Positions 43,376 through 55,559 are shown, counted from the stretch's first letter. The stretch is DNA of 64,000 bases from Thysanoteuthis rhombus (GCA_963457665.1 OY735216.1:47467825-47531824); one strand, 5' to 3'. Numbers and translations: made by a program. The notes: generated by a model from the sequence alone, not told the origin.

Positions 43376-43509
43376 TGGACACTCAAAGAAAGAAGAATGA
43401 ATATGTAGCCCTCTTCGTAGTTTGGATCTGACTAGTATGATATCAAGATATGTATATGCATATAGATGTATAAACAGGTGGGTACGTCACTCGATAAGAA
43501 CCGTAACGA

Positions 43510-43720
43510 GACCAATAAGTGACCAATTCAACATGAAATTTAACCCATAGCTAAGAAAAAATACATAGAAAAACTGTTTTTTCTAAGCATAATAAAGATT
43601 GAATATTTAAATATTCAGCCCTCTAGATCCGTTGGTGCAGCCTGTATGCCAGCTGAACCAACATAAAAACTGAACAAACTTGAGTTGTATTGACGGTAAT
43701 AAGAGATTTTAGATAAATAC
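43510..43720 (+). repeat. Repeat family L, second copy
   Basis: GACCAATTCAACATGAAATT, TTTTTTCTAAGCATAATAAA and ATATTCAGCCCTCTAGATCC match 28735-28955. Confidence 0.5.
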
Positions 43721-43866
43721 TATGGAGGTATTTAGTTATTGGACGTAAGAGTTAATCTTAGTTATCCCCATATATAAAACGCAACGCTTATTCATAAGAA
43801 TATATTTTTAGTGTGTGTTTGAGTTACACTTTTCTGAGAGTGCACAGATTCGACACTCTGATCCGT

Positions 43867-44182
43867 ATTTATTCGCTTCCCAACAAGAACAAGATGTGAC
43901 ACAAAGTCGGTTTGATGTGGGGGAAAGCTTTAAAAATTGCTCCAGTCCCCGCAACTGATGTTGCGAGGGCGTCAGGGCGCTAAGAGAGTGCTGCCCCGGA
44001 GCTTGCAGATCTCTGAGGCTGGGCAGAGTTATTTTTTAGGCCTCATAACGAATCCTAGGCCTCTTGCACCTTACATTACCGAACGTCAACAGCCACTATA
44101 CAGCACAAGCGCAAAGCTACCAAAGTATATATTGCTGACAGATATTACGCTCTGATCCTGAAAGAAGTTTCGCAGAGCGACT
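43867..44182 (-). mobile_element. U2 snRNA-headed SINE-like element, copy 2
   Basis: Minus strand begins GTCGCTCTGCG and has GGATCAGAGCGTAATATCTG at the U2 branch-site-pairing position. The body aligns with copy 1: GCCTAGGATTCGTTATGAGG, TAACTCTGCCCAGC, GACTGGAGCAATTTTT, and a 3' end with CCGACTTTGTGTCACAT and AATAAAT. More diverged in the head than copy 1, but it starts at the second base of U2. Confidence 0.65.
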
Positions 44183-44689
44183 TTTTGATCGTGAGCAAAG
44201 TGCACGGAAATTACTTGATTAGTACAAAACCAGTGGAAATATTCTTACTGTACAGTCGACTTTATCAATTGATGACCTTTGATCGAACGCTGTTGTAACT
44301 TGCCGTACTCCGTTCGAGGTCGCCAGTTTGAATGTGATTTTTCAATTTTTTGATTCGGGAAGTCACTCTCAAATTCGAAAAACTAAGAAAAAATATTTCT
44401 CTTGGCAACACTTGACTTTAAAACATGAATTTAAAAAAAATCTAAATATTGTCAACACTGGAATCACTAATTCGAAATAAAGAAATTAAAAGAAAAAAAA
44501 GCATCTGAATTGGCAACCCTGGCCGTACTACACTGCTTGCTTTTTGACTGATGCTTATAGTTCCGATGCCATCATTTGGCCGCTCACAAAATAATCCTCT
44601 CATTTTTTATGGGTACTATGTAGGTATCAACTATAGCAGAAGAAATGTTCTGTTGAGACTGTGTGTTATGGGACGTCGTTTCAAATCAT

Positions 44690-44730
44690 ACACGCACACA
44701 CACACATACACGCACACACACATACACACT

Positions 44731-44796
<66 letters not shown>
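44690..44796. repeat. (CA)n then (TA)n microsatellite
   Basis: CA with ACAT interruptions to 44753, then pure TA. Confidence 0.95.
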
Positions 44797-44798
<2 letters not shown>

Positions 44799-46074
44799 TT
44801 TTACAAGCTTCAAAGAACCTACTCGGTGATAAATGAGAGTTAGGGAATGAGTGATTTCTACTGGGCTGAACTTTGCAACGACCTCATTCCTTTATTTTAG
44901 ATCCTTATTTTGATTTTGAAGAATTTGAGAGAGTGACAGGAGCAGGAATAGAGAGAAAGAGAGAGAGAGGGGGGGAACACCACATTATTTATGTTTTTCA
45001 ATAAGAAACAAATACGAAATGATAATGTTGACCTTAAAATACCAGATAAACGAAAAACACCAATAGAAATGTCAAATTATCAAAAATTATTTTGATATAA
45101 GTTGTCTCCGACAAACAAATAAACAAACAAAATGAAATTTAATATAGATGATCTCAAAGGCAATGATAAGAAGAACCACAAATCTGTTATTGCTCTGTAC
45201 CTTTTGAATTCATAGCAATATGAGGTTAATGCGAACAGGGTTTGCTGTTACAGTGTCAAACCCTATTCTACCTGAAGATAATTACTGCAACTTTTCTATT
45301 GTATGTATAATAAATGAATTCGTCAAAGCCATTTCGGCTTAATTAGTAAAAGAGCCGCCAAGCTATCACTTGATCGTGCTTTGGTTTGGAAATGTTAATT
45401 TTATGTATCTGTCTGGTTTAAAGTGACGGTATAGACAAACAGTGGACAGTTTATCCCTCTAAATCTGGCGAGGAACGATCTTGTTTTTGTTCTTGGTGTT
45501 AGCCGAGGGATAAATTCAACTCCTAGTTATACTGGACTTCGACAATATCCGATGTGCTGCTTATTTTCCCCGAAGAGTGTCTCTTAATGAAACCGTCTTT
45601 TGGCAGCTGGATGTTTCTCCTCGGAAGGACCGCACTCACTACTACCGATGGAACCTAATGGTGTTGATAATCGTACAATCTCCTTGGATCTCACTAGCAT
45701 TTTCAATATGAGCTGTGCACACCACGCAAGCTGGGCTCAGAAACAAATACTTGCCTTTTTGTGCGTGAATTTTAAGGGCTTGACTATTGGTGAAGAAATG
45801 GATCGCGCGTTCCACATTCAAGTTGAAAAAGTTTGAGTTTTTCCCTGAAAAGATGGATTTGGAAGGTAACCAGAAAAGTTTCCTCATTTCAATCATTGTC
45901 ATCACGCTACTTCGTGATGATTTCATGTTCTATTGAATTTCCCTAAAGGACTGAAGCATTTTCAACAATGTTTGATGTGTGCGATTGGTGGAGTTTTTAA
46001 GAATTAGAAAATAAATAGCAAAAGTTTGCTCGTTCAAAACTAGGGTGGATTTCGTGAAGGCTTCTAGTCGGTAA
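44797..46074. other. Unassigned sequence
   Basis: No recognised gene. A 78-codon frame at 45600-45836 (plus) has ordinary composition but no known motif. Confidence 0.35.
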
Positions 46075-46201
46075 TCAATTGAAAGAATCAATTGAAAAAA
46101 TCAATTGAAAAAATCAATTGAAAAAATCAATTGAAAAAATCAATTAAATTTATAAAGAAAATTCTAAATCAAATTTATAAAGAAAATTCTAAATCAAATT
46201 A
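46075..46201. repeat. Two short tandem repeats
   Basis: Five to six units of ATCAATTGAAAAA(A) (15 bp), then two of a 27-bp TTTATAAAGAAAATTCTAAA unit. Confidence 0.9.
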
Positions 46202-46824
46202 TGTAATACAAATTCAGTTGAAATATTCGTACAACAAATTTTAACTGATTCCTTTTGAACGAACGCGATTGTAACTTGCATTAGTGTGTACCATACTGAT
46301 GTCCTCGTAAAAAAGAACGATTGGGCCCCGATGGATCGTTCGAGAAATGCAGACAAAAATCATTGCCTCTTGAGTCGCGCGACACGGTAGTAACTGAGCT
46401 GAGTCGACTATTTCGTACCGCCTTAAAATAATATACATTAGCGACATCAGATAACAGAGAAATTTGTGAAAGCTAAACACTTGTTGCCTGGCTGGCCGGC
46501 CACAGGGGACAAAAATAGTTGTAAGTTATTTTGGAACACACTGAACTCATTCTCCTTGTTAATTTTGCAGTTCGCACAACGTTTCAGTCTATCTATTCTA
46601 GGGCCTTCCTCAGGTATACCATACATATTGACAATACAAGAGAAAAGTTGCCTTTTCAAGAATCTCCTTAATCGTTCTATCAACAAAAACTGACGAATTC
46701 GAGAGATTTTATGGTCTTAACCTGATAGAAGGCAGAATCAATTAAAGGATTTCTAGGAAACCTTGGTTCCAAAAGCATGACCCACTAGTTGTGCACATCT
46801 CATATCTTTAAAGAATTTGGGCGG

Positions 46825-47480
46825 TTAATACAATATCATCATCATCATTATTAGTCTTTTTACGTACGTCGTCAGACACAGACAGACCTTCCCCAGGATT
46901 CGCTACACCTCTCTATCGTGAAGCCAGTACTTTCTGAATTTGACTGGCTCGTCTCTCCATCTAATACTCTGCCGGCCTCGATTACGCATGTGATCTCTGG
47001 GAATCCATATCGTGAGTCATGATGTCCATCGGTTGTCCGTCATTCTTGCAACATGGCCTGTCCGTTGCCATTTAAGTTTTGTAATAGATTGTATGATGTC
47101 TCAGGCTCCCGTTTTCTTCCGTATGTACTGTGCTGTCTTATGATCTCTCCATGTGAGGTCGAGCATGATTCCCTCATGTGCGCGTTGCATGCTTCTCAGT
47201 TTGCAGGTCTGTCTCTTGGTTAGGTTCCATGATCCAGCTCCATAAGTGGCTATCGGCGGGAGGATGCATTGGTTGTATACCCTACTTTTAAGGATTAATG
47301 GGATCTTCTTGTTTTCGAAGGTTGAGCTTGCTCTGCCAAAGGCTTGTCATCCTAGGGTGATTCTTTGCTTGATTTCTTCTTCTTTCGATGGTTTCATAGA
47401 GATTCGTTGTCCTAGATAGATATAGCGGTCTTCTTTTTTCAGTTCTGCGTCGTCGATTTCGATCTCGGTGTTTATACATT
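46825..47480 (-). mobile_element. RTE-type LINE, longest 3' fragment
   Basis: From 47480 the minus strand reads, with frameshifts, the segment for EIEIDDAELKKEDRYIYLGQ-like, an EEIKQRI and FGRASSTFENKK-like stretch, then NQCILPP, LTKRQTCKLRSMQRAHEGIM and the terminal WRDELDKF/LKD region, with a GAT tail at 46836. YLGQ followed by CVLP...YG and W.LT is the thumb and C-terminal region of RTE-clade reverse transcriptase, which supports the clade call for all these copies. Confidence 0.85.
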
Positions 47481-47744
47481 AATATAAATGCTAGAGTTTA
47501 TCAATATAAGTGAAGCAGATTTGGTATATTGATTTAAAGGTTCTCCTGGGGTACATTGCCAAATTTGAAGCAGTTTCAATCGCATTAAACACTTTTTCGG
47601 GGGCTGAGGTTCCCTTCATGCATGAGTTTAGTTTTGAACCTCTCCGTGTTTTGCAGACTGTTCGTTCTCCACCCGGAAGGAAGAGTATTACTAGATCGAG
47701 TTTCGCCGGGAGGCTCGTCCCTGTTTGCCGACAGCCGAGAAATG

Positions 47745-48012
47745 ACGGTCTCTATCTCCCTCTCTATCATGAAAGAAACATAATCTCTCTATTCCCCCTC
47801 TCTGTCGTGAAAAGAAACATTCCCAAATACTCTCTTTCTCTCACTCCCTCGTAAAAAGATAATAATCCTTTCTCATTTTTTCACTCTCTCGTGAAAAGAT
47901 AAACATTATCTTAGTTTCATTCTCTCGTAAAAAGATAAACGTTCTCTTTCTTTCACCCGTAAAAAGATAAGCATTCTCTTTCACTTATTCTCTCGTAAAA
48001 AGAAAAAGTGTT
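47745..48012. repeat. Imperfect minisatellite, TCTCTCGTAAAAAGATAA core
   Basis: The core recurs about six times at 40-50 bp intervals with CT-rich spacers. Confidence 0.75.
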
Positions 48013-48278
48013 TTCTTTTTCTCTCTTATATTCCAAAAATGCATAACATCGAAATAATTAGAGGCACAGATTACGTCATAACCATGTCACTTTTAGAAGT
48101 CACAGAATATGTTCATTTCAATATAAATTTTTTCAAATGTAAATTGAGCACCCTCCCACTCATATCGAGAACCGTAAAAGCGAACGACTTCAAACTTGAC
48201 ACAGCAATGTCCGGTGCATAGGTCGACATATCTGGTGGATGTCAACTTCGTACACTGGACAGTTGTCGAGTTATTTCG

Positions 48279-48280
<2 letters not shown>

Positions 48281-48321
<41 letters not shown>
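48281..48321. repeat. (CA)n microsatellite
   Basis: About 40 bp of CA. Confidence 0.95.
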
Positions 48322-48323
<2 letters not shown>

Positions 48324-48857
48324 GATTTATCAAATTATAGTTAGACTAGGACATGTCCGCTCTAAAGGTGCGTCCAGTTTCATGGAAATCTTCAGGATGT
48401 TTACACTTGAGGAATGAGACGTTGTTCTTTATTCATGATGTCGTTGATAACATCGATCAAAGCATCAGAATATCGTCGTTAATAGCAATAGCAATCAAAA
48501 GATATTTTTTAAAAAGCCATTGCATCACATACTATTTACATCTACTTTATTTCGTTCTATAGAAAAATTTTGCGGAAAACAAAACTAATTCCCTCTCTCT
48601 CAATTCTATTCCCGAACCATATCAAAATGATTAGAGACGCACATCGCATCATAAAGCCGTCACTTTTTACGATCATAAAATATGTGTACATTCCAGTATA
48701 GATTTTTAAATTGAGTGCGCACACATGCTACTCACCAATGTCATTGCTATTTTTTTCCTTCTGACTATGGGCTTCGTATTTTTACTATAAATATTGTGAA
48801 CCGCTGGAACAATGTCAATCTGAATCAACGTGAATCTGTCTATATTTTTTGTAAGCA

Positions 48858-48947
48858 ACATTTTTTGGGCGGTTGACTACTATTTCTTCCCACGTTAAGC
48901 CCGACCTTGTGTCACATATTGCTATGGTGGGACAGTGATTAAATAGA
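48858..48947 (+). mobile_element. U2-headed SINE-like element, 5'-truncated copy 3
   Basis: ACATTTTTTGGG then GACTACTATTTCTTCCCACG through GACAGTGATTAAATAG is almost identical to 36770-36862, and homology stops abruptly upstream. 5' truncation with an intact 3' end is the signature of LINE-mediated insertion. Confidence 0.75.
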
Positions 48948-49649
48948 AAACACTATAATACTTTTATAAATATAGTATCATCGTTTTGAATTCAATTTTC
49001 ATAACTATCCTTAAATCGTACAGTTGACGAGTAAAAATGTTATATGGAAAGCCGTTATTTCCGACGGCACAAGTGACTATACGTACTTTTAATCCATCTT
49101 TTTCGGCTGATGGCATGCACTATCGTCTTTACGAATTATTGGTAATATTTTACAAGTAAATACAAAGTACTAAGTCTTCAGGTAAGAAATTCACCAATAG
49201 TTTAACCCGCCGTTTTGAGCGTGCGTCATTTTCTATAATTGATCAAAAAAATAATCATTTTTTAAAACAAGGGTATATTAATTGAAGATGTTCCGCCTAA
49301 ACATAAATTCAAGATGATATTTCCATTGTTCCCTGAAAGAGAGAACTTGTGTGTGATCACCTGAAGATCCCACCTAGGCTTTATGTTTGGCGTGGGATAT
49401 TAAAATAACCCTTTTCAAAAAAGGGTCATTTTAACTCCCACCTCGTACTAAACCAAAAGTCTAGATTAGAGAGATCCACCAAAAACATTCAAAGCTTCGA
49501 GTTCGGACTTCAACTCAAAACCATCAGAGAGTTTTGTGAACCAATCAGATTGGATGCGGACAAAGACTACGTGTTTGAGTGTTAAAGTGCTCCTGGTCAA
49601 AACGTTTGGTTTATTGACTTGAAAATTGACTTTAATCCTCAACTAGACC

Positions 49650-49885
49650 CCATCTAAAAATGTATATTTTTGATTTGGGAAAAAAAGGCTTCTCTTACTT
49701 TTTATGGACCTTATTCTGGCGGGTTTATTAATTACATCTACATGTTTTTAACTTTATTACATATGTTTCATGTGGAAAACGACAGTGATGTCATGAATAG
49801 AATATATTCAGAAAATACTTATTCTTCGACTGAATTTTTTCACATGACTTTAAATTTCGCGCTACAGTTGTTCAATTATTGACTG
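49650..49885 (+). repeat. Repeat family A, plus copy
   Basis: TGGAAAACGACAGTGATGTC, ATGAATAGAAT and ATTATTGACTGTGATAGC match 17440-17560. Confidence 0.6.
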
Positions 49886-50255
49886 TGATAGCTAATCTTT
49901 AAATTTATTGAAAAAATGAATCAATTCCTGTCTTTCCGAGTTTCCGTAACGTTCCCTAAATTATGATGGTTTGCAATTAGATATCTTCCCTCTTGGATTG
50001 CTAAGGGAATGTTCAGTTGGCAAAACTTAGAGGGAGGATGTTCAATGCCTACCCTTGGTGGATGTTAAAGTGATTTCTTGGAAATCTGTTATCTGATAAA
50101 TATTTATTATATGTCTATTACATTAAATGGTTCAAATCATGGGAATAATGTGAAAAAATTATATAAAGGCCGTTGTTACTTTGTTTGTTGTTTCTGTCAC
50201 GCTAAAGCAAACAGAAATAAAATAAATAATGAAACTCCGCCATGATTGTCTGATT

Positions 50256-50430
50256 GAGTGGTTCCCAACCTTTTCAAGGTCATTCCCCACTTTTGTCAAT
50301 CAGATTACCAGTTTTCACCCTTCCATTCACGTAAGTTGCAACCAAGAACAATTTCAAATAATTAATTCATTTTGCGTATTATTACGCAGTTTTATAAGAA
50401 GAATTAGTTCAATTTTGAAATAATACAGCT
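50256..50430 (+). mobile_element. Possible hAT-type terminus
   Basis: AGTGGTTCCCAACCTTTTCA then CCCCAC resembles the conserved hAT end; the opposite terminus was not found. Confidence 0.3.
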
Positions 50431-51349
50431 GCTACTGTGTATTTGTTACTCTAAGAAATCAAGTGAAAATAATTAGAAACACATCATTTGAAATCTATTA
50501 CCAAAAAGAATTCTGGCGTGAAATTGATAGACATATCAATATGATTTCGGTTCTTGATTTTTTTTTTTTGCTACTTGTTCTCCGATTTGCAAGTCTATTA
50601 GTGAGGAACACGTCCCTTCTACACTTACGTCAAAAAACATTAAACATAACTTCCATTGTTACCAAACAGCCTCATTTCCCATAGACTACCTAAATCCCCC
50701 CCTCGAAGGAATCCCCCTGTTGGAGACCATTGACTAATTTTATTGATCCTTCATACTGCATCCGATCAGTCCCCCAGTTTGCACACTAATGATCTTGTGT
50801 CATTTAATTCTGTTTCTGGCTACATTTGACCTATTCCTCACGTTGCTTCTTGACACCGGTTGATTCCACCTCCTTAAGGGTCTCCCTTTCCTTTATTTAT
50901 TTACTCTGGGATACCAAACTGCAAGATGCAAGGGAATCAACTCAGAAGTTGACACCAAAACACAACCTGGATACGAAAAAAAAAAAAAAAAAAGATGTGA
51001 TGTGTCTAGTCCAATCGAGTTTGCCCTCTAAGAATTGATTATACATTCCAGAACCAGCCACACCCGATGAAGGTCATCGGATACAGGGGTCGAAACGCCG
51101 TGAAGAAATGAACACATAGACGAGGAAGATAGTCCAACCATAGCATAAATAATGCTATTTGAGCTGTTCACATGGTATTTGACATTCTTATTACGTGGCC
51201 GGTCTATCTTTGCTTTGGTAGTCGCCTTTCGAGAACGACATCTTTGAATTTGGTCGCATTTTTATGCGTTTATTCGGTAAAAGCCCACGCAGCGATATAT
51301 CGAGAACTCTTCGTTCCATCGCTCTTTAAGTGACTACCAGGTCCATAAC

Positions 51350-51484
51350 CAGTGTCTCCTGCCGATAGTTATTTACGAAGGTGAAACATGGAACTTAACC
51401 AAGAGATTGGCTCTCAAACTAAGAATCACACAGCACGTACAGGAGAAGATCAAGCTTAACATCACATGGACAGATTACAAGATA

Positions 51485-51550
<66 letters not shown>

Positions 51551-51800
51551 AAAGCAAACAGAAGTCAGAGGTATTCTAAACGTCATTCGAAAGCTCAAAT
51601 GGGTATGGTTAACGACTGCAAGGCATCACGTCTCAAACATGTATCACCCGAGATCATATGTAAAGTTGTGGCCGAAAAAAAAAAAATTAGCGCAATGATT
51701 TAGACAAGTTCAGAAAATAAAATCTTGGGAAAGGTCTATATTCAATAATAGACTTTAAAAGGATGATGGTGATGATGATTATGATGATGATGATGATGAA
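51350..51800 (+). mobile_element. RTE-type LINE, 3' fragment split by a (TA)n tract
   Basis: Frame GETWNLTKRLALKLRITQHV then TWTDYKIA is interrupted by about 60 bp of TA (51486-51546). The LINE sequence resumes with AAACAGAAGTCAGAGGT and runs to the GGGAAAGGTCTAT end and a GAT tail (51760-51800). Heavily mutated. Confidence 0.75.
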
Positions 51801-51908
51801 GAGGAGGAGGAACAAGAAGATAATGATGATTATAGCGGCGTAACTGGAGACTTTGGGACATAGTGGGCCTTTACTCCTTGAGGCCCTCCCTCCCTCCAAT
51901 ATTTAGGG

Positions 51909-52635
51909 CAGTTGTTCTCAACCTGAGGGCTTCAAATCCCTGATGGTCCACAAATGGTCCGTGAGCAGACATTTCAAGAGCCTGGGGGTCCACAAGTTTG
52001 TTGGATAGGTAGACCTTTCAAAAGCCTGTAGTCCATTTAAATCAGGGTTTCTCAAACTGGGGCATTCGTACTACCAGGGTTCTGCAAGAGAAATCACGAG
52101 GTTACGTGAGATCAATAAAAACATCGGAATTTTGAAGTAATCACAACTGACTGAATGCAAGTTTTCTTGTCTTGTAACATACAGTTAGCAACACTCCGTA
52201 AACCAAAAGGATAATTCTGAAAAATTTAAATCTCTGGTTCGCACATATATTTACACTCATTCGACTTCCTTGTCTACTCCTGCTATGTCCTTCTATTTTT
52301 TTAAAATATAAAACAAGTTTCGTGCAAGGCTGTCAATTGGGAATGATATCTATGTATGTCTTCCGGAAACTTGGCCTCGATTAGAGTTGCTTGCTGGAAT
52401 GAGCCAAGTTCGTCCATATCAGTGAAAACACAAGATGGAATAAAATGCAAATTACTAACAAGAACTAAATGTCTATAGTCTCTTCCATGTTATCTATACA
52501 TTTTACACTATATACTTCACTGGGGGTACGCCAACACTGTTGGACAGGACAAAGGAGTACGCAGGAAGAGAAGGTTTGAAAACCCCTGATTCAAATAAAC
52601 GTGGTCACTTGTAATGAAAAGGTTGGGAAGCACTG
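51909..52635. mobile_element. hAT-type non-autonomous element (outer of a nested pair)
   Basis: Ends CAGTTGTTCTCAACCTGAGG and (reverse complement) CAGTGCTTCCCAACCTTTTC. Flanked by ATTTAGGG (51901-51908) and ATTAAGAG (52636-52643), 6 of 8 matching, the 8-bp duplication expected for hAT. Without the inner element it is about 180 bp, a MITE. Confidence 0.65.
52043..52588. mobile_element. hAT-type non-autonomous element (inner)
   Basis: Ends CAGGGTTTCTCAAACTGGGG and (reverse complement) CAGGGGTTTTCAAACCTTCT. Flanked by ATTTAAAT (52035-52042) and ATTCAAAT (52589-52596), 7 of 8 identical. 546 bp, no transposase frame. Inserted into the outer element after it. Confidence 0.75.
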
Positions 52636-52643
52636 ATTAAGAG

Positions 52644-53384
52644 AGAATTGGTGAAATCTGCCACGCTTACGAATCTGCTAACGGATGTGAAGGGAGAATC
52701 ATCAAAGGTGGTGACGTAACTAGATTTGAGAGTACGGACGGCTGTCTGGCACATCGAATGTCCCCTTCCAACATTTACTGAGAATTGTTGTTGCATACTG
52801 TAAGTAAAAATTCAGCAGATTAACTACTATTCATAAAGCTTCGAGATCCGCCCTCCATTAGGATTACTCGACAACTCAGCATTGTACGAAGTTGACATTT
52901 CTCAGAGAGATTAGTCAGCTCACAAACCAGAGCCGTGTCGAGTTTGAAGTATTTTGGATCAGCAGCTGTCGAGATATCTAATCAAAATAAATTAAAATTC
53001 CAGATTGTACATCTTTCTTTCTTCATAGATTCTATAAATAATCTTCCTTGACTTTGCTCTTTAAAAATATCTAGATTTGGATATAAAAAAAAATCTAAAT
53101 TGGCAACACTGAAGAATGATAACCGAAATTCTTTAAAACCATAGTTTCGTATGACGGACGGAAAGTCGTTTTACATGGCAATTCTGCTCCACACACAAGA
53201 AAGACCGGCCCTTTCCAGACATACACCCTTGGAACGGGCAGTGCCCTACTTCCATTACAAAACTAAAAAGTCGTTCTCCGAAAAAACCTCTGCAGAATGC
53301 TGAAATTTCTCATCCCTGAATTTGAATGTGGAACGCGGAATTAATCTCTACACCATATGTAGAAAAAAAAAGGCTGTACTAAGC
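52644..53384. other. Unassigned sequence
   Basis: No gene or repeat recognised. Confidence 0.4.
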
Positions 53385-53480
53385 CAGTGGTTCATAAACT
53401 CTTTTGCCCCCCGCCACACCTCGGCAGCTTCAAAAATTTGATGTTTCCATGTATATGTAAAAAAATGAATTTAATCATTT
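53385..53480 (+). mobile_element. Possible hAT-type terminus
   Basis: CAGTGGTTCATAAACTCTTT followed by CCCCCCGCCACACC resembles hAT 5' ends; partner not found. Confidence 0.3.
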
Positions 53481-53679
53481 GTCATGTGGCAAACTCTGTG
53501 TAAAAAAATACTGCTATATGAACTTTGGGGAACTCACTAAAATGTTTGTAATTTCTCTATTGTGTGAAATTTAGTAACAGCAACGAAATTACTTCATTAT
53601 GTGTTGAGCATTACTTACTATGGAATCTACGGCATAACAAGTAATTAATATTATCGTATAATTTAGAAATGATAGAATT

Positions 53680-53755
53680 AGAAGCCGTCAAACAAAACTG
53701 TCAACATATAAACATAGGTTTCTTCAGTTTTAAGAGATTATGTCTGGCTCGTGGG

Positions 53756-53825
<70 letters not shown>

Positions 53826-54070
53826 GTGTGACGTACCAATTGAGATGGAAGGCTGAAAATTTGAACACTTTCTTCATATCATGTCTCGGAAAATGTTTTT
53901 TCTATAAAATTTGGACTATTTTTTAGTGATCAGCTCCCTATGAAAGGCGAGAAAAGTGACTTATTCATTGATCACCCCTTTTCCATTCTTTTAATTGATC
54001 ACCCCCAAAACAGCATGCTGCTGAAAGACGTTGGTCACGTAATGGTTAGTATTCTGTGACTAATCAGCCC
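53680..54070 (+). repeat. Repeat family C with TA/GT microsatellite
   Basis: CTGTCAACATA, TTTCTTCAG and GTCTGGCT then TA (53757-53795) and GT (53796-53829), then TTCATTGATCACCCC and CAGCATGCTGCTG. Matches 6320-6640 and 57330-57720. Confidence 0.6.
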
Positions 54071-54167
54071 TGTTGTATGGTTGTTAAGTTGTTAAGTCTT
54101 AACAAGATGATGAGCGTCCGCCACCACTTTTCTAGGGGGTCGAAATTATATATTCGGAATGTATTTG

Positions 54168-55134
54168 ATTGGTGCAAAAATAATTGCGTTTTTTTTTTTT
54201 TTTTTCGAACTTTGGGGCTTATAAACTGTTTTGTAATCAAGTTCATGGAATTTACTATTTTTGAAACGTGAATTTCGTTCCATTTATTTAAGCTGAACGT
54301 TTTCTTATCATTATCTATTCTGCCTTGTTTAAGGCAGTCAAACCAAAGATGGAAAAAAACACACTCGATCAATTTTGTTGTATAGGTTCGGAATGGGGCG
54401 TAAATCAGCGGAAACTGCTCGCAATATCAACCAAGTATTTGGCTAGAGGGGCGTCAACGAACGTATCGCACAACATCGGCTCCAAAAATTACGAAATTTA
54501 GATAAAAGCCTTGAAGACGTGGACGTCCGCCTGTGATTGACGACATCAAATTGAGGACCAACGCAAAACAACTCGAGAGGTTGCAGAAGAACTACACGTT
54601 GACTATTTAACAGTAAGGTTCTTTAGATTTGGACTAATTTTTTCCCTTATCTCAATTTCAGTTGTTTTTTTCCTTTCTTCAATACAACCTCCAATTTTGG
54701 CCATCGTTTTTATGGCAACGGATAACAGCGCGTTCGTAAGTAAAGGATGAATTTTCGGTTAGAATCGAACTCACGCTCCCATTTTTGAACACATTTCCTA
54801 CAATATTCAACAGTTGCTCAATATTTGCACCAAATTTGAAGAAAAAAAAGAAGTTCGACACATCGTACAAATGACCCTGCAGACCTTGAACAAACTAGGC
54901 TACGAAACTCTACCTCACCCAGCTTACCCAACAGACCTCTCTCGGACCAACTACCTCTTTAAAAAAAAAATTTTTTTTCATTTCGACCATTTCCCGGAAG
55001 GGAAGGTCTTCAACAATCAGGCAGAGGCTCAAAACGCCTTCGAAAGGATTCATTGGTTCCAAGACTCCAGAACTCTATCCCTCCGGATTCAACGGACTTG
55101 TTTCTGGTGTACAAGATTCTTATTTCGATTAATA
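54168..55134 (+). mobile_element. Degenerate mariner (Hsmar1/cecropia-like) transposon
   Basis: TTGGTGCAAAAATAATTGCG (54170-54189) closely resembles the Hsmar1/MADE1-type terminal inverted repeat. Downstream are pieces of a SETMAR-type transposase: an N-terminal helix-turn-helix region with SLED and GRPPVIDD-like segments and (T)REVAEELHVDYLTV at about 54570-54610, then VQMTLQTLNKLGYETLPHPA from about 54860, and the C-terminal end ...SYFD stop at 55134. Multiple frameshifts and stops. The central catalytic D,D(34)D part is missing and unrelated sequence (54620-54810) lies in its place. The 3' TIR was not found. Non-functional. Confidence 0.75.
54620..54810 (-). mobile_element. Insert within the mariner, tRNA-like
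   Basis: The minus strand has GTGAGTTCGATTCTAACCG, a good B box, in sequence unrelated to mariner. It may be a SINE inserted into, or replacing, the transposase core. Confidence 0.35.
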
Positions 55135-55559
55135 ACTTATATTCCAACCTTAAATGTGCTGCATTTAAGTTCTTGGTGAAGAACAGAAATTATGATAGTA
55201 CCAATCTTATACTTCGACAACTACCCCGTTGGAAGCAAATGATAATGTTATCTTTTTATACGGGTACATCAAGTAAGAGTAACTTACATAAAACAATTGT
55301 ACTGCACCGTTATTCAACTATTACGTTCCAGCTTTCAACCCCCACCCTAGGTGAGAGGGCCTGATTCAAGGGCAAGGGGCAAATACCTCGTTTGCTACCC
55401 CACCCCCTGCGATTCAGTTCTGAGCCACGGAGAGCTTTTTACCCGTGTGCTAGACTGAATCATTCGTCATACGAAGCAACCGCGAGATTTCTAGTAAAGC
55501 TCATTGTGTATATGCTTTCACATCGGTATGTGTGTTTAGTTATGTATGTCAAAATTGAA

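Noticed and set aside
54168-55134. SETMAR-like host gene
   Set aside because: No SET-domain sequence, many frameshifts and stops, missing catalytic core; it is a mariner relic.
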